DNA from: Acidobacteriaceae bacterium
GTDB taxonomy: Bacteria > Acidobacteriota > Terriglobia > Bryobacterales > Bryobacteraceae
Assembly: GCA_019233755.1 (NCBI GenBank)
Contig: JAFAMD010000006.1
Location: 1-64,000 of the forward strand
Length of the DNA stretch: 64,000 nt
Reading direction: 5' to 3'
This document shows, piece by piece, positions 1-9,718 of the stretch; position 1 is the first letter of the stretch; each line of letters opens with the position of its first letter. The translations under genes were made by a program, and so were the position numbers. The notes under the pieces were generated by a model. It saw only the letters and a program-made list of their open reading frames with translations. It did not search any database and was not told the origin of the DNA.

Positions 1-664
1 TCTTGTTCAGGATCTTGTGGTCCTTATCGGCGAACTCGATGAAACGGGCCAGGCGATAAGGCTTCATCACGATAAAAGTCACGCCGAGCAGCGCGCCCAG
101 CGCGGCGCACACGCCAAGGTAGCGGTAGTCAATTCCCGCAACGAAAACCACTGCTACGGTAGTGGCGACCAGCACAACGGCGGTCCCGAGATCCGCGACC
201 GCCACCGCCAGCGCCATGACCGAGATGGAGACCGCAATCGGCCCAAGCGTATGTTTTTCGTTCACCGTGCCTAGCCGGCGGCACAAGAAGAACGAGAGGA
301 ACAACGCGAGCGCGGGTTTTGCCAGTTCGGAGGGTTGCAGCGAAAACGGGCCGGCCTTTAGCCAGCGGTGACTTCCCGAATCCGTCACATACACCAGCAC
401 CAGCAGCAGCATGACGATGCCCAGGCTCGCGAATGCCACCTTGGGATTGTTCCATCTCCGGTAATCGCTGCGCATGCAGTAGAGCAGGAGTACGAACGAC
501 ACCACCGCCCAGAGCACTTGCCGTTCAAAAAAGAAAACGCTCGTGACGTGGTACTTCAGCTCGGCGATAAAGGAGGAAGCGCTGTAAACCATCACCAGTC
601 CGAAGCACACGAGCGTGAGGACGGTAAGAAACAAGATCCAGTCTGTTCTGAGCCGCTGAGCCAT
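1..664 (-). CDS. ftsW: FtsW, SEDS-family peptidoglycan glycosyltransferase (N-terminal part only)
   Basis: The frame is open from an ATG at 664 to the window edge, giving 221 residues of a multi-pass membrane protein that starts MAQRLRTDWILF. It carries the SEDS hallmark around residues 100-120 (HRWLKAGPFSLQPSELAK), with hydrophobic helices before and after. FtsW polymerises lipid II into septal glycan strands together with the transpeptidase FtsI, which is encoded in the same operon. It lies 25 nt downstream of murD, the usual dcw order. The C-terminal half, with the rest of the helices, is beyond the left edge, so this is a partial gene by window position, not by truncation. RodA is the close alternative; operon position favours FtsW. 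Confidence 0.93.
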   Translation of the reverse strand, partial: MAQRLRTDWILFLTVLTLVCFGLVMVYSASSFIAELKYHVTSVFFFERQVLWAVVSFVLLLYCMRSDYRRWNNPKVAFASLGIVMLLLVLVYVTDSGSHRWLKAGPFSLQPSELAKPALALFLSFFLCRRLGTVNEKHTLGPIAVSISVMALAVAVADLGTAVVLVATTVAVVFVAGIDYRYLGVCAALGALLGVTFIVMKPYRLARFIEFADKDHKILNK

Positions 665-689
665 TTATCTACGATTTCTCAACAATGCT

Positions 690-2048
690 TTACAACAATT
701 CTTTCACTAATTGTTTGAACATTGCGCCGCGTTCTTCAAAATTCTTGAACTGGTCAAAGCTGGCACAGGCAGGCGCCAGCAGCACGACGTCGCCGGGCGC
801 GGCATGTTGGCGTGCATAGCGTACTGCGCCCTCGATGTTGCCGCAGTCAACCAGCGGCAGCGCTCCGTCAAGTGCCCTGCTGATTAAGGGCGCGGCCGCG
901 TATGGATACGGCGGCTCGGCGCCGATCAGCAATGCCGCCTTCGCGCGCTGCTGCAGGGGCTCGCGCAGCGGTGTGTACTCGCTGCCCTTATCTTTGCCCC
1001 CCAGGATGATCCAAAGATTGCCGGGGAAGGCGTCGATGGCTTTGAGCGCCGCATCTACGTTAGTAGCCTTGGAATCGTTGTAGTATTCGACACCCTCGAC
1101 AGCGCGGACAAATTCAATGCGGTGTTCCACCCCCGGGAACGATTCCACCGCCGCTCCCAACTTGCTCAAATCCGCACCGGCCAGATGCGCCATCAGCGCG
1201 GCAGCCATGACATTCTCCACATTGTGCAGACCCCGCAATCTGATCTGTGAGCGCCGCAGAAACGGACGATCATTGAACCGGATCTCATCGGCGCTCATCC
1301 AGACGCCCTCAGGCACGCGCCGTGAAGAACTGAACCATAGAACCTGTGCCTTCGCGCGCTCGGCGTATGTATGGCAGGTCGCGTCGTCGTAATTCAGCAC
1401 CGCATAGTCGCCAGGCTGCTGGGTTTCGAACAGCCGCGCCTTCGCGGCCGCATAGCTTTCAAACGTATGGTGGCGATCCAAATGATCGGGCGTTACATTC
1501 AGACAGGCGCCGATCCGCGCGCGAAAGTGCGCGATGGACTCGAGCTGAAAACTCGACATCTCGAGCACGTTCCACTGCTGGTCCGATGACGAATCGATCA
1601 GCGAGGTAACCGCAGTCCCGATGTTGCCACCTACCTGGCACGCGATTCCACAGTCGCGCAGTAAATGACCGGTCAAGGCGGTCGTCGTGGTCTTGCCATT
1701 CGAGCCCGTAATGCCGATCACCGGGCCTTTCAGGAAAGAAGATGCGAGTTCGACTTCGCCGATCACTTCCACCCCGCGCGCCCGTGCCGCCGTGAGCATC
1801 GGCAAATCATACGGCACCGCAGGCGAGATCACAATGAGATCGGGTTCCCTGCCCTGCTCGGTGACGTTTTCGAGACTTTGCGGCAGGACTGGCGCACCTA
1901 AAGCGTCGAACTTAGCCTGTTCTTCCGGCGCCAGCGGCTGCGAGTCCATCACCCGAACACGCGCGCCGTGCCTGCGCAGCAGCGCCGCGGCGGCGAGGCC
2001 GGAGCGCTTCGCGCCAATCACCAGAACATGTTTGTTTGCCAGCTCCAA
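690..2048 (-). CDS. murD: MurD, UDP-N-acetylmuramoylalanine--D-glutamate ligase
   Basis: 452 residues, the normal length for MurD. This cytoplasmic Mur ligase adds D-glutamate to UDP-MurNAc-L-Ala. An N-terminal Rossmann-like segment (HVLVIGAKRSGLAAA, residues 7-21) binds the UDP end. The ATP loop GITGSNGKTTTT is at about 112-123. The central HRIEF and YYNDSKATN motifs (the latter typical of MurD) and the late GGKDKG motif are all present. The start is an ATG only 10 nt after the mraY stop, consistent with polycistronic transcription within the dcw operon. Nothing in it appears damaged. Confidence 0.97.
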   Translation of the reverse strand: MELANKHVLVIGAKRSGLAAAALLRRHGARVRVMDSQPLAPEEQAKFDALGAPVLPQSLENVTEQGREPDLIVISPAVPYDLPMLTAARARGVEVIGEVELASSFLKGPVIGITGSNGKTTTTALTGHLLRDCGIACQVGGNIGTAVTSLIDSSSDQQWNVLEMSSFQLESIAHFRARIGACLNVTPDHLDRHHTFESYAAAKARLFETQQPGDYAVLNYDDATCHTYAERAKAQVLWFSSSRRVPEGVWMSADEIRFNDRPFLRRSQIRLRGLHNVENVMAAALMAHLAGADLSKLGAAVESFPGVEHRIEFVRAVEGVEYYNDSKATNVDAALKAIDAFPGNLWIILGGKDKGSEYTPLREPLQQRAKAALLIGAEPPYPYAAAPLISRALDGALPLVDCGNIEGAVRYARQHAAPGDVVLLAPACASFDQFKNFEERGAMFKQLVKELL

Positions 2049-2058
2049 TGATTTCCCC

Positions 2059-3201
2059 TTACCGCAGCTTCAGCGTGCTCAGTGCAAACAGGGCCATCAC
2101 AAGCCCCGCAATCCAGAACCGGACAATCACCTTCGATTCGGGCCACCCGAGCGCCTCAAAGTGATGGTGAATCGGCGCCATCTTGAAAATCCGCTTCCCG
2201 TTCCGCATCTTGTAGCTGCCTACCTGCAGGATCACCGAAAGAGCTTCGACAACATAGATCCCGCCGATGAAGAGAAGCAGAATCTCCTGCTTGATCAGCA
2301 CCGCCACGATGCCGAGGCCGCCGCCAAGTGCGAGCGACCCCACGTCGCCCATAAAGACTTGCGCCGGATGGCAGTTATACCAAAGAAAACCGATGCTGGC
2401 GCCCGTCATAGATGCGCAGAAAATCGTCAGCTCCTGCGAGTTGGGCAAATGCGCAAGATCGAGATAGGACGAGAACGCCGTATTGCTCGACACATAGGTC
2501 AGAGCTGTCATGGCGCTGGACGCGATAATCATGAGTCCGATCGCGAGGCCGTCGAGCCCGTCCGTCAGATTCACGGCGTTCGACGAACCCACCATGACGA
2601 ACACGATGAACAGGTAAAAAGGAACGAACGCCAGCGGAAACGTCCAAAAATTCTTGGCGAGCGGGTAAATCAGCAGGTCCGGTTTGAACTGCTTGAAGAA
2701 AGGGATATTGACCGCGGTCGAGTATTTCCACGCATGATTGGCATGCAGTAGCAGCAGGCAGAAGCCGATCACCATGGCGATAAACACCTGCGCCCAGAAC
2801 TTCTGCCGCGCCGTGAGACCCAGATTGCGTTTCTTCGCGATTTTCGCAAAATCGTCCAGGAATCCGATCGCGCCGAACCCGATCAAACCCAAAAGGGCCA
2901 GCCAGATATAGGGGTTGGACAGATCCGCCCATAGCAGCGTCGGAACGACAATCGCGGTCACGATCAGCAGCCCGCCCATCGTCGGCGTACCGGCTTTCTT
3001 CCGGTGCGATTGCGGCCCCTCCTCGCGAATATGCTGCCCGAAGCTCCATGCGCGTAACTTGCCAATCATCCATGGACCAACGGCAAGCGAAATGGCAAGC
3101 GCCGTCAGACTAGCTAAGGCAACGCGTGTCGTAATGTAACCGAACACGCGAAACGTCGGAATGTATTTATGAAGAATTTGAAAGAGCAGCCAGTACAACA
3201 T
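2059..3201 (-). CDS. mraY: MraY, phospho-N-acetylmuramoyl-pentapeptide transferase
   Basis: 380 residues with about ten hydrophobic segments. MraY transfers phospho-MurNAc-pentapeptide to undecaprenyl phosphate at the inner membrane, making lipid I. Diagnostic motifs are GPQSHRKKAGTPTMGG near residue 65, FLDDFAK near 115, NLTDGLDGLAIG near 212 and the histidine motif PIHHHFE near 345. The gene follows murF with a 3-nt gap and precedes murD by 10 nt, so it is translationally close to both. Length and motifs are standard. Confidence 0.97.
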   Translation of the reverse strand: MLYWLLFQILHKYIPTFRVFGYITTRVALASLTALAISLAVGPWMIGKLRAWSFGQHIREEGPQSHRKKAGTPTMGGLLIVTAIVVPTLLWADLSNPYIWLALLGLIGFGAIGFLDDFAKIAKKRNLGLTARQKFWAQVFIAMVIGFCLLLLHANHAWKYSTAVNIPFFKQFKPDLLIYPLAKNFWTFPLAFVPFYLFIVFVMVGSSNAVNLTDGLDGLAIGLMIIASSAMTALTYVSSNTAFSSYLDLAHLPNSQELTIFCASMTGASIGFLWYNCHPAQVFMGDVGSLALGGGLGIVAVLIKQEILLLFIGGIYVVEALSVILQVGSYKMRNGKRIFKMAPIHHHFEALGWPESKVIVRFWIAGLVMALFALSTLKLR

Positions 3202-3204
3202 TTC

Positions 3205-4569
3205 TTAAATCTCCATTGTGGCGAGTGCTCTTTCGACATGCGTGCCCCGCGAGCCTTTGAACAGGATCGCATCACCCGGACGCGCAAAATCGCGCAGAAA
3301 TTCCCCTGCGCTCTCGGGATCTTCGAAAAACATTGCAGCGTGGTTGTCCAGACCGGCCCTCCTTGCCTCTTCCACCATCAGCCGGCTCACACCCTGCACC
3401 CCGATCAAGACATCTACGCCCGAATCCGCGGCATGCCGCCCCAGGTCGCGGTGCAGCGCCTCGGCCATGTGCCCGAGCTCCAGCATCTCGCCCAAGACGG
3501 CAATCCGGCGACGTGCTGGCTCCGCCTTCAGCACGTCAATCATGCTGCGTGCGGCTTCGGGATTCGAATTGTAACAATCGTCCAGCACGGTGGCGCCGCG
3601 CCATTCGTGCCGCTCGCCGCGCATCTTTCCCGGCGCAAGCTGCGCCACGTTGTTCACTAGTTCACTTGGTGCGATGTCGAACAACGTCGCTACCGCAAGC
3701 CCCGCCAGAATGTTCGATACCGCATGGCGCCCGGTCAGCCGCGTCTCAAAGCGCACGCCGCGAACCGTGAACGCGCTGCTGCTCGCGCCGATACTCACCT
3801 CCTCGGCGAGGATGTCGGCGGCTCGCGAAATGCCGTACGTGATGGTGCGCCCCCGGTGCACGTCGCGGAATCGCAGCACTCGCGCATCATCTGCATTCAG
3901 GATCGCAACGCCGTCCGCCGGTAGCGCTTCAATCAATTCGCGTTTGGCCGCGGCAACCCCGTCGATCGAATCGAAACTTTCAACGTGGGCATACCCGACG
4001 TTGGTAATGACGCCGAATTGTGGCTGTGCGATACACGCCAGGTGCCGGATCTCACCCGCGTGATTCATCCCCATTTCGAAGACTCCGGCTTCTGCGTCGG
4101 CAGGAATGCGAAGCAGCGAAAGCGGCAGCCCGATATGGTTATTCAAATTGCCGATTGTTTTTGCAACACGCAGGCGGACGCTCAGGAAATCCGCGATGAT
4201 GTCCTTCGTGGTCGTCTTGCCCGCGCTTCCGGTAACCGCGACCAGCGGGCGGTTCCACTCCTCGCGGGCCCAGCGCGCCAGACGCTGCAGAGCATCGATC
4301 GTATCGGCCACCTCCAGCAGCGGACCAAAAGCGTTCGCGGCCGTAGTGCTGACCACCGCCGCGCTGGCTCCCCGCTCGAATGCCACGCCCAGAAAGCTGT
4401 GGCCGTCGAAATGTTCGCCCTTGATGGCAAAGAAAAGATCGCCTTCGTTCACCGTGCGCGAATCAATGCTCCATCCGCGCACTCGCGTTTCGGCACTTCC
4501 CATGTGCCGGCTGTTCCCCAATAGTTGCGCTCCGGTCGCCTTCTGAACCTGCGCAACGGTAAATTCCAT
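3205..4569 (-). CDS. murF: MurF, UDP-MurNAc-tripeptide--D-Ala-D-Ala ligase
   Basis: 454 residues. MurF adds the D-Ala-D-Ala dipeptide to the UDP-MurNAc-tripeptide, finishing the stem peptide in the cytoplasm. The N-terminal domain contains SIDSRTVNEGDLFFAIKGE, the Mur ligase signature for the UDP-binding part. The ATP loop AVTGSAGKTTTKD falls near residues 111-123. The central ATP-site motif GMNHAGEI and the substrate motif DDCYNSNPEA (about 330) are specific to MurF. It starts 6 nt after murE and ends 3 nt before mraY. Confidence 0.97.
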   Translation of the reverse strand: MEFTVAQVQKATGAQLLGNSRHMGSAETRVRGWSIDSRTVNEGDLFFAIKGEHFDGHSFLGVAFERGASAAVVSTTAANAFGPLLEVADTIDALQRLARWAREEWNRPLVAVTGSAGKTTTKDIIADFLSVRLRVAKTIGNLNNHIGLPLSLLRIPADAEAGVFEMGMNHAGEIRHLACIAQPQFGVITNVGYAHVESFDSIDGVAAAKRELIEALPADGVAILNADDARVLRFRDVHRGRTITYGISRAADILAEEVSIGASSSAFTVRGVRFETRLTGRHAVSNILAGLAVATLFDIAPSELVNNVAQLAPGKMRGERHEWRGATVLDDCYNSNPEAARSMIDVLKAEPARRRIAVLGEMLELGHMAEALHRDLGRHAADSGVDVLIGVQGVSRLMVEEARRAGLDNHAAMFFEDPESAGEFLRDFARPGDAILFKGSRGTHVERALATMEI

Positions 4570-4575
4570 CGATGC

Positions 4576-6138
4576 TTAAGACTTCTCCTCGTGATTCATA
4601 ACAAACGATCGCGAACGGCCAACGCCGGGCCGCCCGTATCCAAATGAGCGCAGAACTCGCCGTGCGACCTCGCGATCATCGAACGGGATCGGCCCGTCTT
4701 TCAGAATTTGGTACGTTTCGTGCCCCTTGCCTGCCAGAATGACTACGTCTCCGGGGCTGGCCGTCGCGATCGCTTTCCTGATCGCGCGCTCACGATCCGG
4801 ATCGGCAACGTAAGGCGTGTCGTAGCGCCGCAATCCAACCATCGCGTCGTTCATGATCGCCAGCGGATCTTCGCTCCGCGGGTTATCGGAGGTCAACACC
4901 ACATAATCGCTCAACTCTGCCGCCGCCATGCCCATGAGCGGGCGCTTCGAACGGTCCCGGTCTCCACCGCAGCCGAACAACGTGATGACGCGGTTCGCCT
5001 TCATACCGCGCGCCACCGAGATCACGTTGCGTAAAGCATCGTCCGTATGCGCGTAGTCCACCACAACCATGAACGGCTGGCCCTCTTCTACCCGTTCGAA
5101 CCTTCCCGGCACTCTCTCCAGGTTCGCCAGCCCATTCTGAATCTGGTCCTCGCTCAAGCCCAGCGTGAGCGCGGCGGCGCAGGCAAGCAGAATGTTGTAC
5201 ACGTTGATGTGCCCGACCAGCGGCGATTCCACCTCAAACCTCCGCTCTCCCGCCACAACCGTAAAACGCAGTCCTTCAAACGTGGACCGCACGTTTTCAC
5301 TGCGAATCCACGTCTGACTACTCTTGATATCGGCGCGCGCGGGCGGCGGCTGGTGCATGCTGTACCAGAACACTTCCGTCTCAGGCGGAATTTCGAGCCG
5401 CCGGATCCAATCGTCGTCCGCATTCAGCACGCCGAAGCGCGGCGGCGCACCGCTACGCGGCATAAACAGCGTCTGTTTCGCCGCGAAATACGCCTCCATC
5501 GTGTGATGGTAGTCCAGATGGTCGCGGGTGAAGTTGGTAAACCCCGCCGTATGGAAATTCATTGCGAAGATTCGGCCCAGATCCAGCGCATGAGAAGACG
5601 CCTCAAGCGTCGCATGCGTTCCGCCCATCTCTTCGAGGTCATGGAACATGCGAAAGAGATCGAGCGACTCCGGCGTCGTGTTCACTGCCGGCAGCACTCT
5701 CCCGCCGAGGTGGTACTCGATGGTCCCGATCAGCGCCGTAACCTTGCCCGCGGCCTGCAGCATCGAGTCGATCAGCCGCGTGCTGGTCGTCTTGCCGTTT
5801 GTCCCGGTAACGGCGGTCAGCGCAAGCCGTTCATCAGGCCGGTTGTAGAAATTGCGCGCGGCCATCGCCAGCGCCTCGCGACCGTGCGCCACCTGCAGCC
5901 AGGTTCCGCTAAATCCGCCTGGGCTCGGCCGGTCAGCTAGAACCGCGAGCGCCCCCTTTTGCATGGCCACGCTCGCAAATTGAGCTCCGTCTGTCTTCGC
6001 TCCAGCAAATGCGAAGAACAGGTAGCCGGGTTCTACTTTGCGGCTGTCATAGGCCAATCCCCGCACGTCGACCTTGGCGGTCGCCGCCGGCAGGTTCCTG
6101 AGCAGCGGAACGCCTTCCAGAATGCGATTGAGGTCCAT
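4576..6138 (-). CDS. murE: MurE, UDP-MurNAc-L-Ala-D-Glu--meso-diaminopimelate ligase
   Basis: 520 residues. The ATP loop AVTGTNGKTSTTRL-like segment is near residue 113. The amino-acid-selecting motif reads DNPRSED; DNPR at this place marks enzymes that add meso-diaminopimelate, whereas lysine-adding enzymes differ here. This suggests mDAP-type peptidoglycan. The late motif AGKGHE is present. A C-terminal tail of about 20 residues (GRPGVGRSRSFVMNHEEKS) extends past the usual end of the family and may be unstructured. It sits 17 nt after ftsI and 6 nt before murF. Confidence 0.96.
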   Translation of the reverse strand: MDLNRILEGVPLLRNLPAATAKVDVRGLAYDSRKVEPGYLFFAFAGAKTDGAQFASVAMQKGALAVLADRPSPGGFSGTWLQVAHGREALAMAARNFYNRPDERLALTAVTGTNGKTTSTRLIDSMLQAAGKVTALIGTIEYHLGGRVLPAVNTTPESLDLFRMFHDLEEMGGTHATLEASSHALDLGRIFAMNFHTAGFTNFTRDHLDYHHTMEAYFAAKQTLFMPRSGAPPRFGVLNADDDWIRRLEIPPETEVFWYSMHQPPPARADIKSSQTWIRSENVRSTFEGLRFTVVAGERRFEVESPLVGHINVYNILLACAAALTLGLSEDQIQNGLANLERVPGRFERVEEGQPFMVVVDYAHTDDALRNVISVARGMKANRVITLFGCGGDRDRSKRPLMGMAAAELSDYVVLTSDNPRSEDPLAIMNDAMVGLRRYDTPYVADPDRERAIRKAIATASPGDVVILAGKGHETYQILKDGPIPFDDREVARRVLRSFGYGRPGVGRSRSFVMNHEEKS

Positions 6139-6155
6139 CTATATTTAATGAAACC

Positions 6156-8258
6156 TCATCGCGTAAATTTCACCCGGATATGCTCCCCCGGAACCAGCAG
6201 AGCGCCTGCAGCCGGCTCCTGGGTTCGCGCCAGCCCGCTGCCCAGCATGTCCACGTTGATCCCCCTCTCAGCCGCCTGCTGCATAACGTCTTTCACGGTC
6301 TTTCCGACGAAATTCGGAACCTTGGGAGCATTGGGATCTACTTCCGCCACCCGGTTGCCATCCTCCGAATCGTCGCCTCGCGCTTCCCGCATCTCCTCAT
6401 CCGTGGGCGGGTCGCTTAGCGTGGCGACGTCGACGTCTTCAGAAGCCTTGTCTTTAATCTTTTCCGCCGCTCTCTCCTTCGCCAGCAACTGCTCGATATC
6501 TTCCGGAACATCCCGCGTCACTCCCATGCGCCGCAAAGCGGTCGACATGACTCTCTCGAAAACCGGCCCGGCAGCGGACGCCCCGAAACCCGCCTCACCC
6601 GTCGTGCCGGAGATCGTCACCACCACAATCACGGCTGGATTCTCCACGGGCCCGAAGCCCATAAACGAAGCGTTGTACCGGTGCGTGTACACGTGATGAG
6701 CAAAATCGAATATCTGCGCTGTGCCGGTCTTGCCGGCGATCGAATAACCAGGCACGTGAAGGCGCTGGGCCGTCCCGCCCGGCAGCAGAACGCGGTGCAT
6801 CAACGTGCGCATCGTCATGACTGTCTGCGGGCGCAAAACCTGCCGTGGCGCCACGTTGTGCTGGATGTACCTCTTCGCTTCGCCGGGCGCCTGTTCCCAC
6901 ACGACCAGGTGCGGGTGCACCAGGTAGCCGCCGTTCGCAATAACGCTTCCGAGTTGGGCCAGTTGTAGCGATGTGACACTGACCTCGTGGCCCATCGGCA
7001 CGGAGCCGATCGACGTCGGCTGCCATCTCTTCAGGGGGCGAATCAGGCCGGGCGCCTCGGCGGGAAGCTCGATGCCGGTTTTGTGCCCGAATCCGAACCG
7101 CTTGATGTACTCATACAGATTCTGCGCTCCTACCACTTGTCCGATGTGGATCGCTCCGATGTTGCTTGATTTTGCCAGTACATCGGCCATCGATAGAGCG
7201 CCATAAGGGTGCGAGTCGTGAATCACGCGGCCGAATAGCGTGGTTACGCCGCCGCCGCAGTTGATGATCGAATCCGGAGTGAGCTTGGTTGTCTCGAGCG
7301 CGGCCGACACGGTGACTACCTTGAACACCGATCCCGGCTCGAAGGGCGCCACTACCGCGAGATCCTCGCGTCCAACCGGCTTCTCCCCCGGCAGCAGATG
7401 CTCGTTCGGGTCGTAGGTCGGATAATTTTCGAGCGCCAGAACTTCGCCCGTATTGGGATTCATCGCGATCAGGCTGCCGTGGTCGGCGTGATTCTTGACT
7501 ACCGCTTCCTTCAGCGCCTCTTTCGCGACGAACTGCAGTTCGCGATCGACGGTAAGTCCGATGCTTTTCCCTGGAATCGCCGGCTTGACGGCCTCCGACG
7601 CGTAGTTGGTCTCTTTTCCGTCGCGCTCTACGCGCATTTCGCCCGGTGTCCCTGCAAGCGCTTTGTTCAGCTTCAGCTCAATGCCGGCCGCGCCTTTGCC
7701 TTCACCATCCACGTTGCCAATGACGTGCGCCGCGACATCGTTGTTCGGGTAGGATCGGACGCTGCCGTCGTGTATTTCCAGCCAGTCCAGGTTCATTGCG
7801 CGGAGCGTCGCCGCCTGATCCTCGCTTACATGCTGATCGACCACAAAATAGCCGTTATGGTGTTTCGAAGCCGCGGCGACCTCGAGGGACGCTTGCAGCC
7901 TCTTTGCGTCAATGTGGAGCACACCGCCCAGCAGGGCGGCCGCGATGTCTTTATTCGGAATCCGCTTGGGATTAACGACTACGAACTGCGAGGCGGAGCT
8001 GATGGCGAGGAGATTTCCGTTGCGGTCGAAGATCGATCCGCGCGGCGCCTCAATCGGCACAAGCTTCTCCTGCTGGTGCCGGGCACGCTTAACCCAGGTC
8101 TCGTGCGTCAGAACCTGCAGATCAAAGAGCCGAAAAACGACAATAAGGGACCATCCCAGCAGGATGATCCCTACGATCAACGCACGCTCGGTCGATTTAC
8201 TCTGCGGATCGAGCGGCGGGCCTTCCATGTTCATCACCCGTAAAGTCGCTGTGCTCAT
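6156..8258 (-). CDS. ftsI: FtsI-type class B penicillin-binding protein with C-terminal PASTA domain
   Basis: 700 residues. One N-terminal membrane helix (about 26-48, ALIVGIILLGWSLIVVFRLF) anchors a periplasmic protein. It then has the class B dimerisation domain and a transpeptidase domain with the three active-site motifs: SVFK (catalytic Ser, after FEPG), SSN and KTGT. The last 60 residues (VPNFVGKTVKDVMQ onward) form a PASTA domain, a muropeptide or lipid II sensing module found in PBPs of Gram-positives and some phyla including Acidobacteria. It cross-links septal peptidoglycan with FtsW. An internal ATG at residue 9 is an alternative start. It follows the FtsL-like gene by 41 nt. Confidence 0.95.
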   Translation of the reverse strand: MSTATLRVMNMEGPPLDPQSKSTERALIVGIILLGWSLIVVFRLFDLQVLTHETWVKRARHQQEKLVPIEAPRGSIFDRNGNLLAISSASQFVVVNPKRIPNKDIAAALLGGVLHIDAKRLQASLEVAAASKHHNGYFVVDQHVSEDQAATLRAMNLDWLEIHDGSVRSYPNNDVAAHVIGNVDGEGKGAAGIELKLNKALAGTPGEMRVERDGKETNYASEAVKPAIPGKSIGLTVDRELQFVAKEALKEAVVKNHADHGSLIAMNPNTGEVLALENYPTYDPNEHLLPGEKPVGREDLAVVAPFEPGSVFKVVTVSAALETTKLTPDSIINCGGGVTTLFGRVIHDSHPYGALSMADVLAKSSNIGAIHIGQVVGAQNLYEYIKRFGFGHKTGIELPAEAPGLIRPLKRWQPTSIGSVPMGHEVSVTSLQLAQLGSVIANGGYLVHPHLVVWEQAPGEAKRYIQHNVAPRQVLRPQTVMTMRTLMHRVLLPGGTAQRLHVPGYSIAGKTGTAQIFDFAHHVYTHRYNASFMGFGPVENPAVIVVVTISGTTGEAGFGASAAGPVFERVMSTALRRMGVTRDVPEDIEQLLAKERAAEKIKDKASEDVDVATLSDPPTDEEMREARGDDSEDGNRVAEVDPNAPKVPNFVGKTVKDVMQQAAERGINVDMLGSGLARTQEPAAGALLVPGEHIRVKFTR

Positions 8259-8299
8259 GCTGCCGGCGGCGGCAGCTCGCCAGCGCCGGGTGAAGCAGC

Positions 8300-8803
8300 T
8301 TAGCGGAGCACCTCACTCGGGGCGAGCGGCATTCTGTTCCGCGCTTCCGCCTTCGACTTGCCCTCGAGCGTTTCCACCTGCAGCGGCGTCGGCTCTGACA
8401 TTTTGAGTGCCTTCGCGAGCTGCTGCATGCGGTCCATGCTGACCAGCTTGGCCTCAGACGCGTCCAGCTTGGCTTTTTCCACTCTGAGCCGCGCCTGTTC
8501 TTCACGAAGATGTTGCACCGTGAAGCCCGCGGTCGTGTTGTACGCGGTCGGCACCAGACCCGCGATTACCAGCATCGCCGCGATAAAGCCCGTGATCATC
8601 GAACGGCTGCGCGCCGTCCTTGCCACCGGATCAGCCGCCCGAACTACCGTGCTGTTGTCAATCCTCTTGACAAACAGATAAACATCTTCATTCGCGATGG
8701 GTCGCAAGCGAGGCGATTCCGTCCGCGTCCAAACCGCGGGCGGGGCATCCGCCAGCTCCCTCACCCCGACGAACCGATTCACAAAAGTTGCCAGTGACGC
8801 CAT
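8300..8803 (-). CDS. FtsL-like divisome protein (membrane helix plus coiled coil)
   Basis: 167 residues. A long cytoplasmic N-terminus of about 70 residues is followed by one membrane helix (about 72-92, MITGFIAAMLVIAGLVPTA). A charged, heptad-like segment (LREEQARLRVEKAKLDASEAKL) then follows. This layout, together with its place between rsmH and ftsI, is that of FtsL, which holds the FtsQLB complex and activates FtsWI. Sequence conservation in FtsL is poor, so the assignment rests on topology and synteny. The N-terminal extension is longer than in most FtsL proteins. It starts 15 nt after rsmH ends. Confidence 0.75.
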   Translation of the reverse strand: MASLATFVNRFVGVRELADAPPAVWTRTESPRLRPIANEDVYLFVKRIDNSTVVRAADPVARTARSRSMITGFIAAMLVIAGLVPTAYNTTAGFTVQHLREEQARLRVEKAKLDASEAKLVSMDRMQQLAKALKMSEPTPLQVETLEGKSKAEARNRMPLAPSEVLR

Positions 8804-8818
8804 TGCTTCAGTCCCTTC

Positions 8819-9709
8819 TCAAATTCGCTCCAGCGCCCGCAGTTTCGCGCTGCGTGACGCCGCATTTGCCAAAACCTCTTCCTCCGTTGGCCTGACCACG
8901 TGCTTGGTCAGAATCCTTCCCTTACCCGCTCTCGCTAACCCCTGAAACGCCTGCTTCACCTTCCGGTCCTCGGTCGACATGAACGTCAACACGACAAACC
9001 GCCCACCGGCTTTCAACCGCTCCGGCGCGATTCGGAGCAACTCGTCCAACTCCTCCATCTCTCCGTTCACCTTCAGACGCAGGGCCATGAAGGTTTGCGT
9101 GGCCGGATGAATTCTCCCCGTTCGCGGCACGGCCGCTTCTACTACCTGCGCCAAACGGCCGGTCGTCAAAATCGGCCGCGCGCGAACGATTGCTCTGGAG
9201 ATTCTTCGCGACCTCCTTTCTTCGCCGAGCTGAAAGATCAGATCAGCGAGCGCCTTTTCAGGCAGTTGATTAACCAGATCTGCCGCCGTCAGGCCCTGGC
9301 TGCGATCCATGCGCATGTCCAGCGGCCCGTCTTCCATCAACGAGAACCCGCGCTCCGCACTCCCTAACTGATACCGGCTGACCCCCAAGTCCGCCAACAC
9401 ACCATCCACCAACGCAATTCCATTTGCCGCAAGCGCCTCAGGCAGCTTAGAAAACGGCCCGTGAAAAAACTGGATTCGCTGCACCACGCTCGCCGTGTTC
9501 GCCCGCGCCAGTTCCAGCGATTCCGCATCCCGGTCGCACGCAATCACAAATCCGCTTGTCAGCCGTTCCGCGATCGCACCGGTATGCCCGCCCAAACCGG
9601 CCGTCATGTCCACGTACACCCCGTCCGGCCGAATCGCGAGATACTCGAGCGATTCGCTCAGCAATACCGGATAGTGCCATGGCCCGCCTTCGTTCGTCGC
9701 GCCCTCCAT
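8819..9709 (-). CDS. rsmH: RsmH (MraW), 16S rRNA m4C1402 methyltransferase
   Basis: 296 residues, standard length. RsmH methylates N4 of cytidine 1402 in the ribosomal P site using S-adenosylmethionine. The N-terminal HYPVLLSESLEYL, the SAM-binding VDMTAGLGGHTGAIAE (about 33-48) and DGVLADLGVSRYQL are family signatures. The C-terminal end is likewise typical (VVRPTEEEVLANAASRSAKLRALE). The start is 9 nt after the mraZ stop. The mraZ-rsmH pair at the head of a dcw cluster is a widely conserved arrangement. Confidence 0.97.
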   Translation of the reverse strand: MEGATNEGGPWHYPVLLSESLEYLAIRPDGVYVDMTAGLGGHTGAIAERLTSGFVIACDRDAESLELARANTASVVQRIQFFHGPFSKLPEALAANGIALVDGVLADLGVSRYQLGSAERGFSLMEDGPLDMRMDRSQGLTAADLVNQLPEKALADLIFQLGEERRSRRISRAIVRARPILTTGRLAQVVEAAVPRTGRIHPATQTFMALRLKVNGEMEELDELLRIAPERLKAGGRFVVLTFMSTEDRKVKQAFQGLARAGKGRILTKHVVRPTEEEVLANAASRSAKLRALERI

Positions 9710-9718
9710 ACATGGCGC

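Noticed and set aside
1687-2751. A 354-residue open frame on the plus strand
   Set aside because: Antisense to murD and mraY. No motif and no ribosome-binding site.
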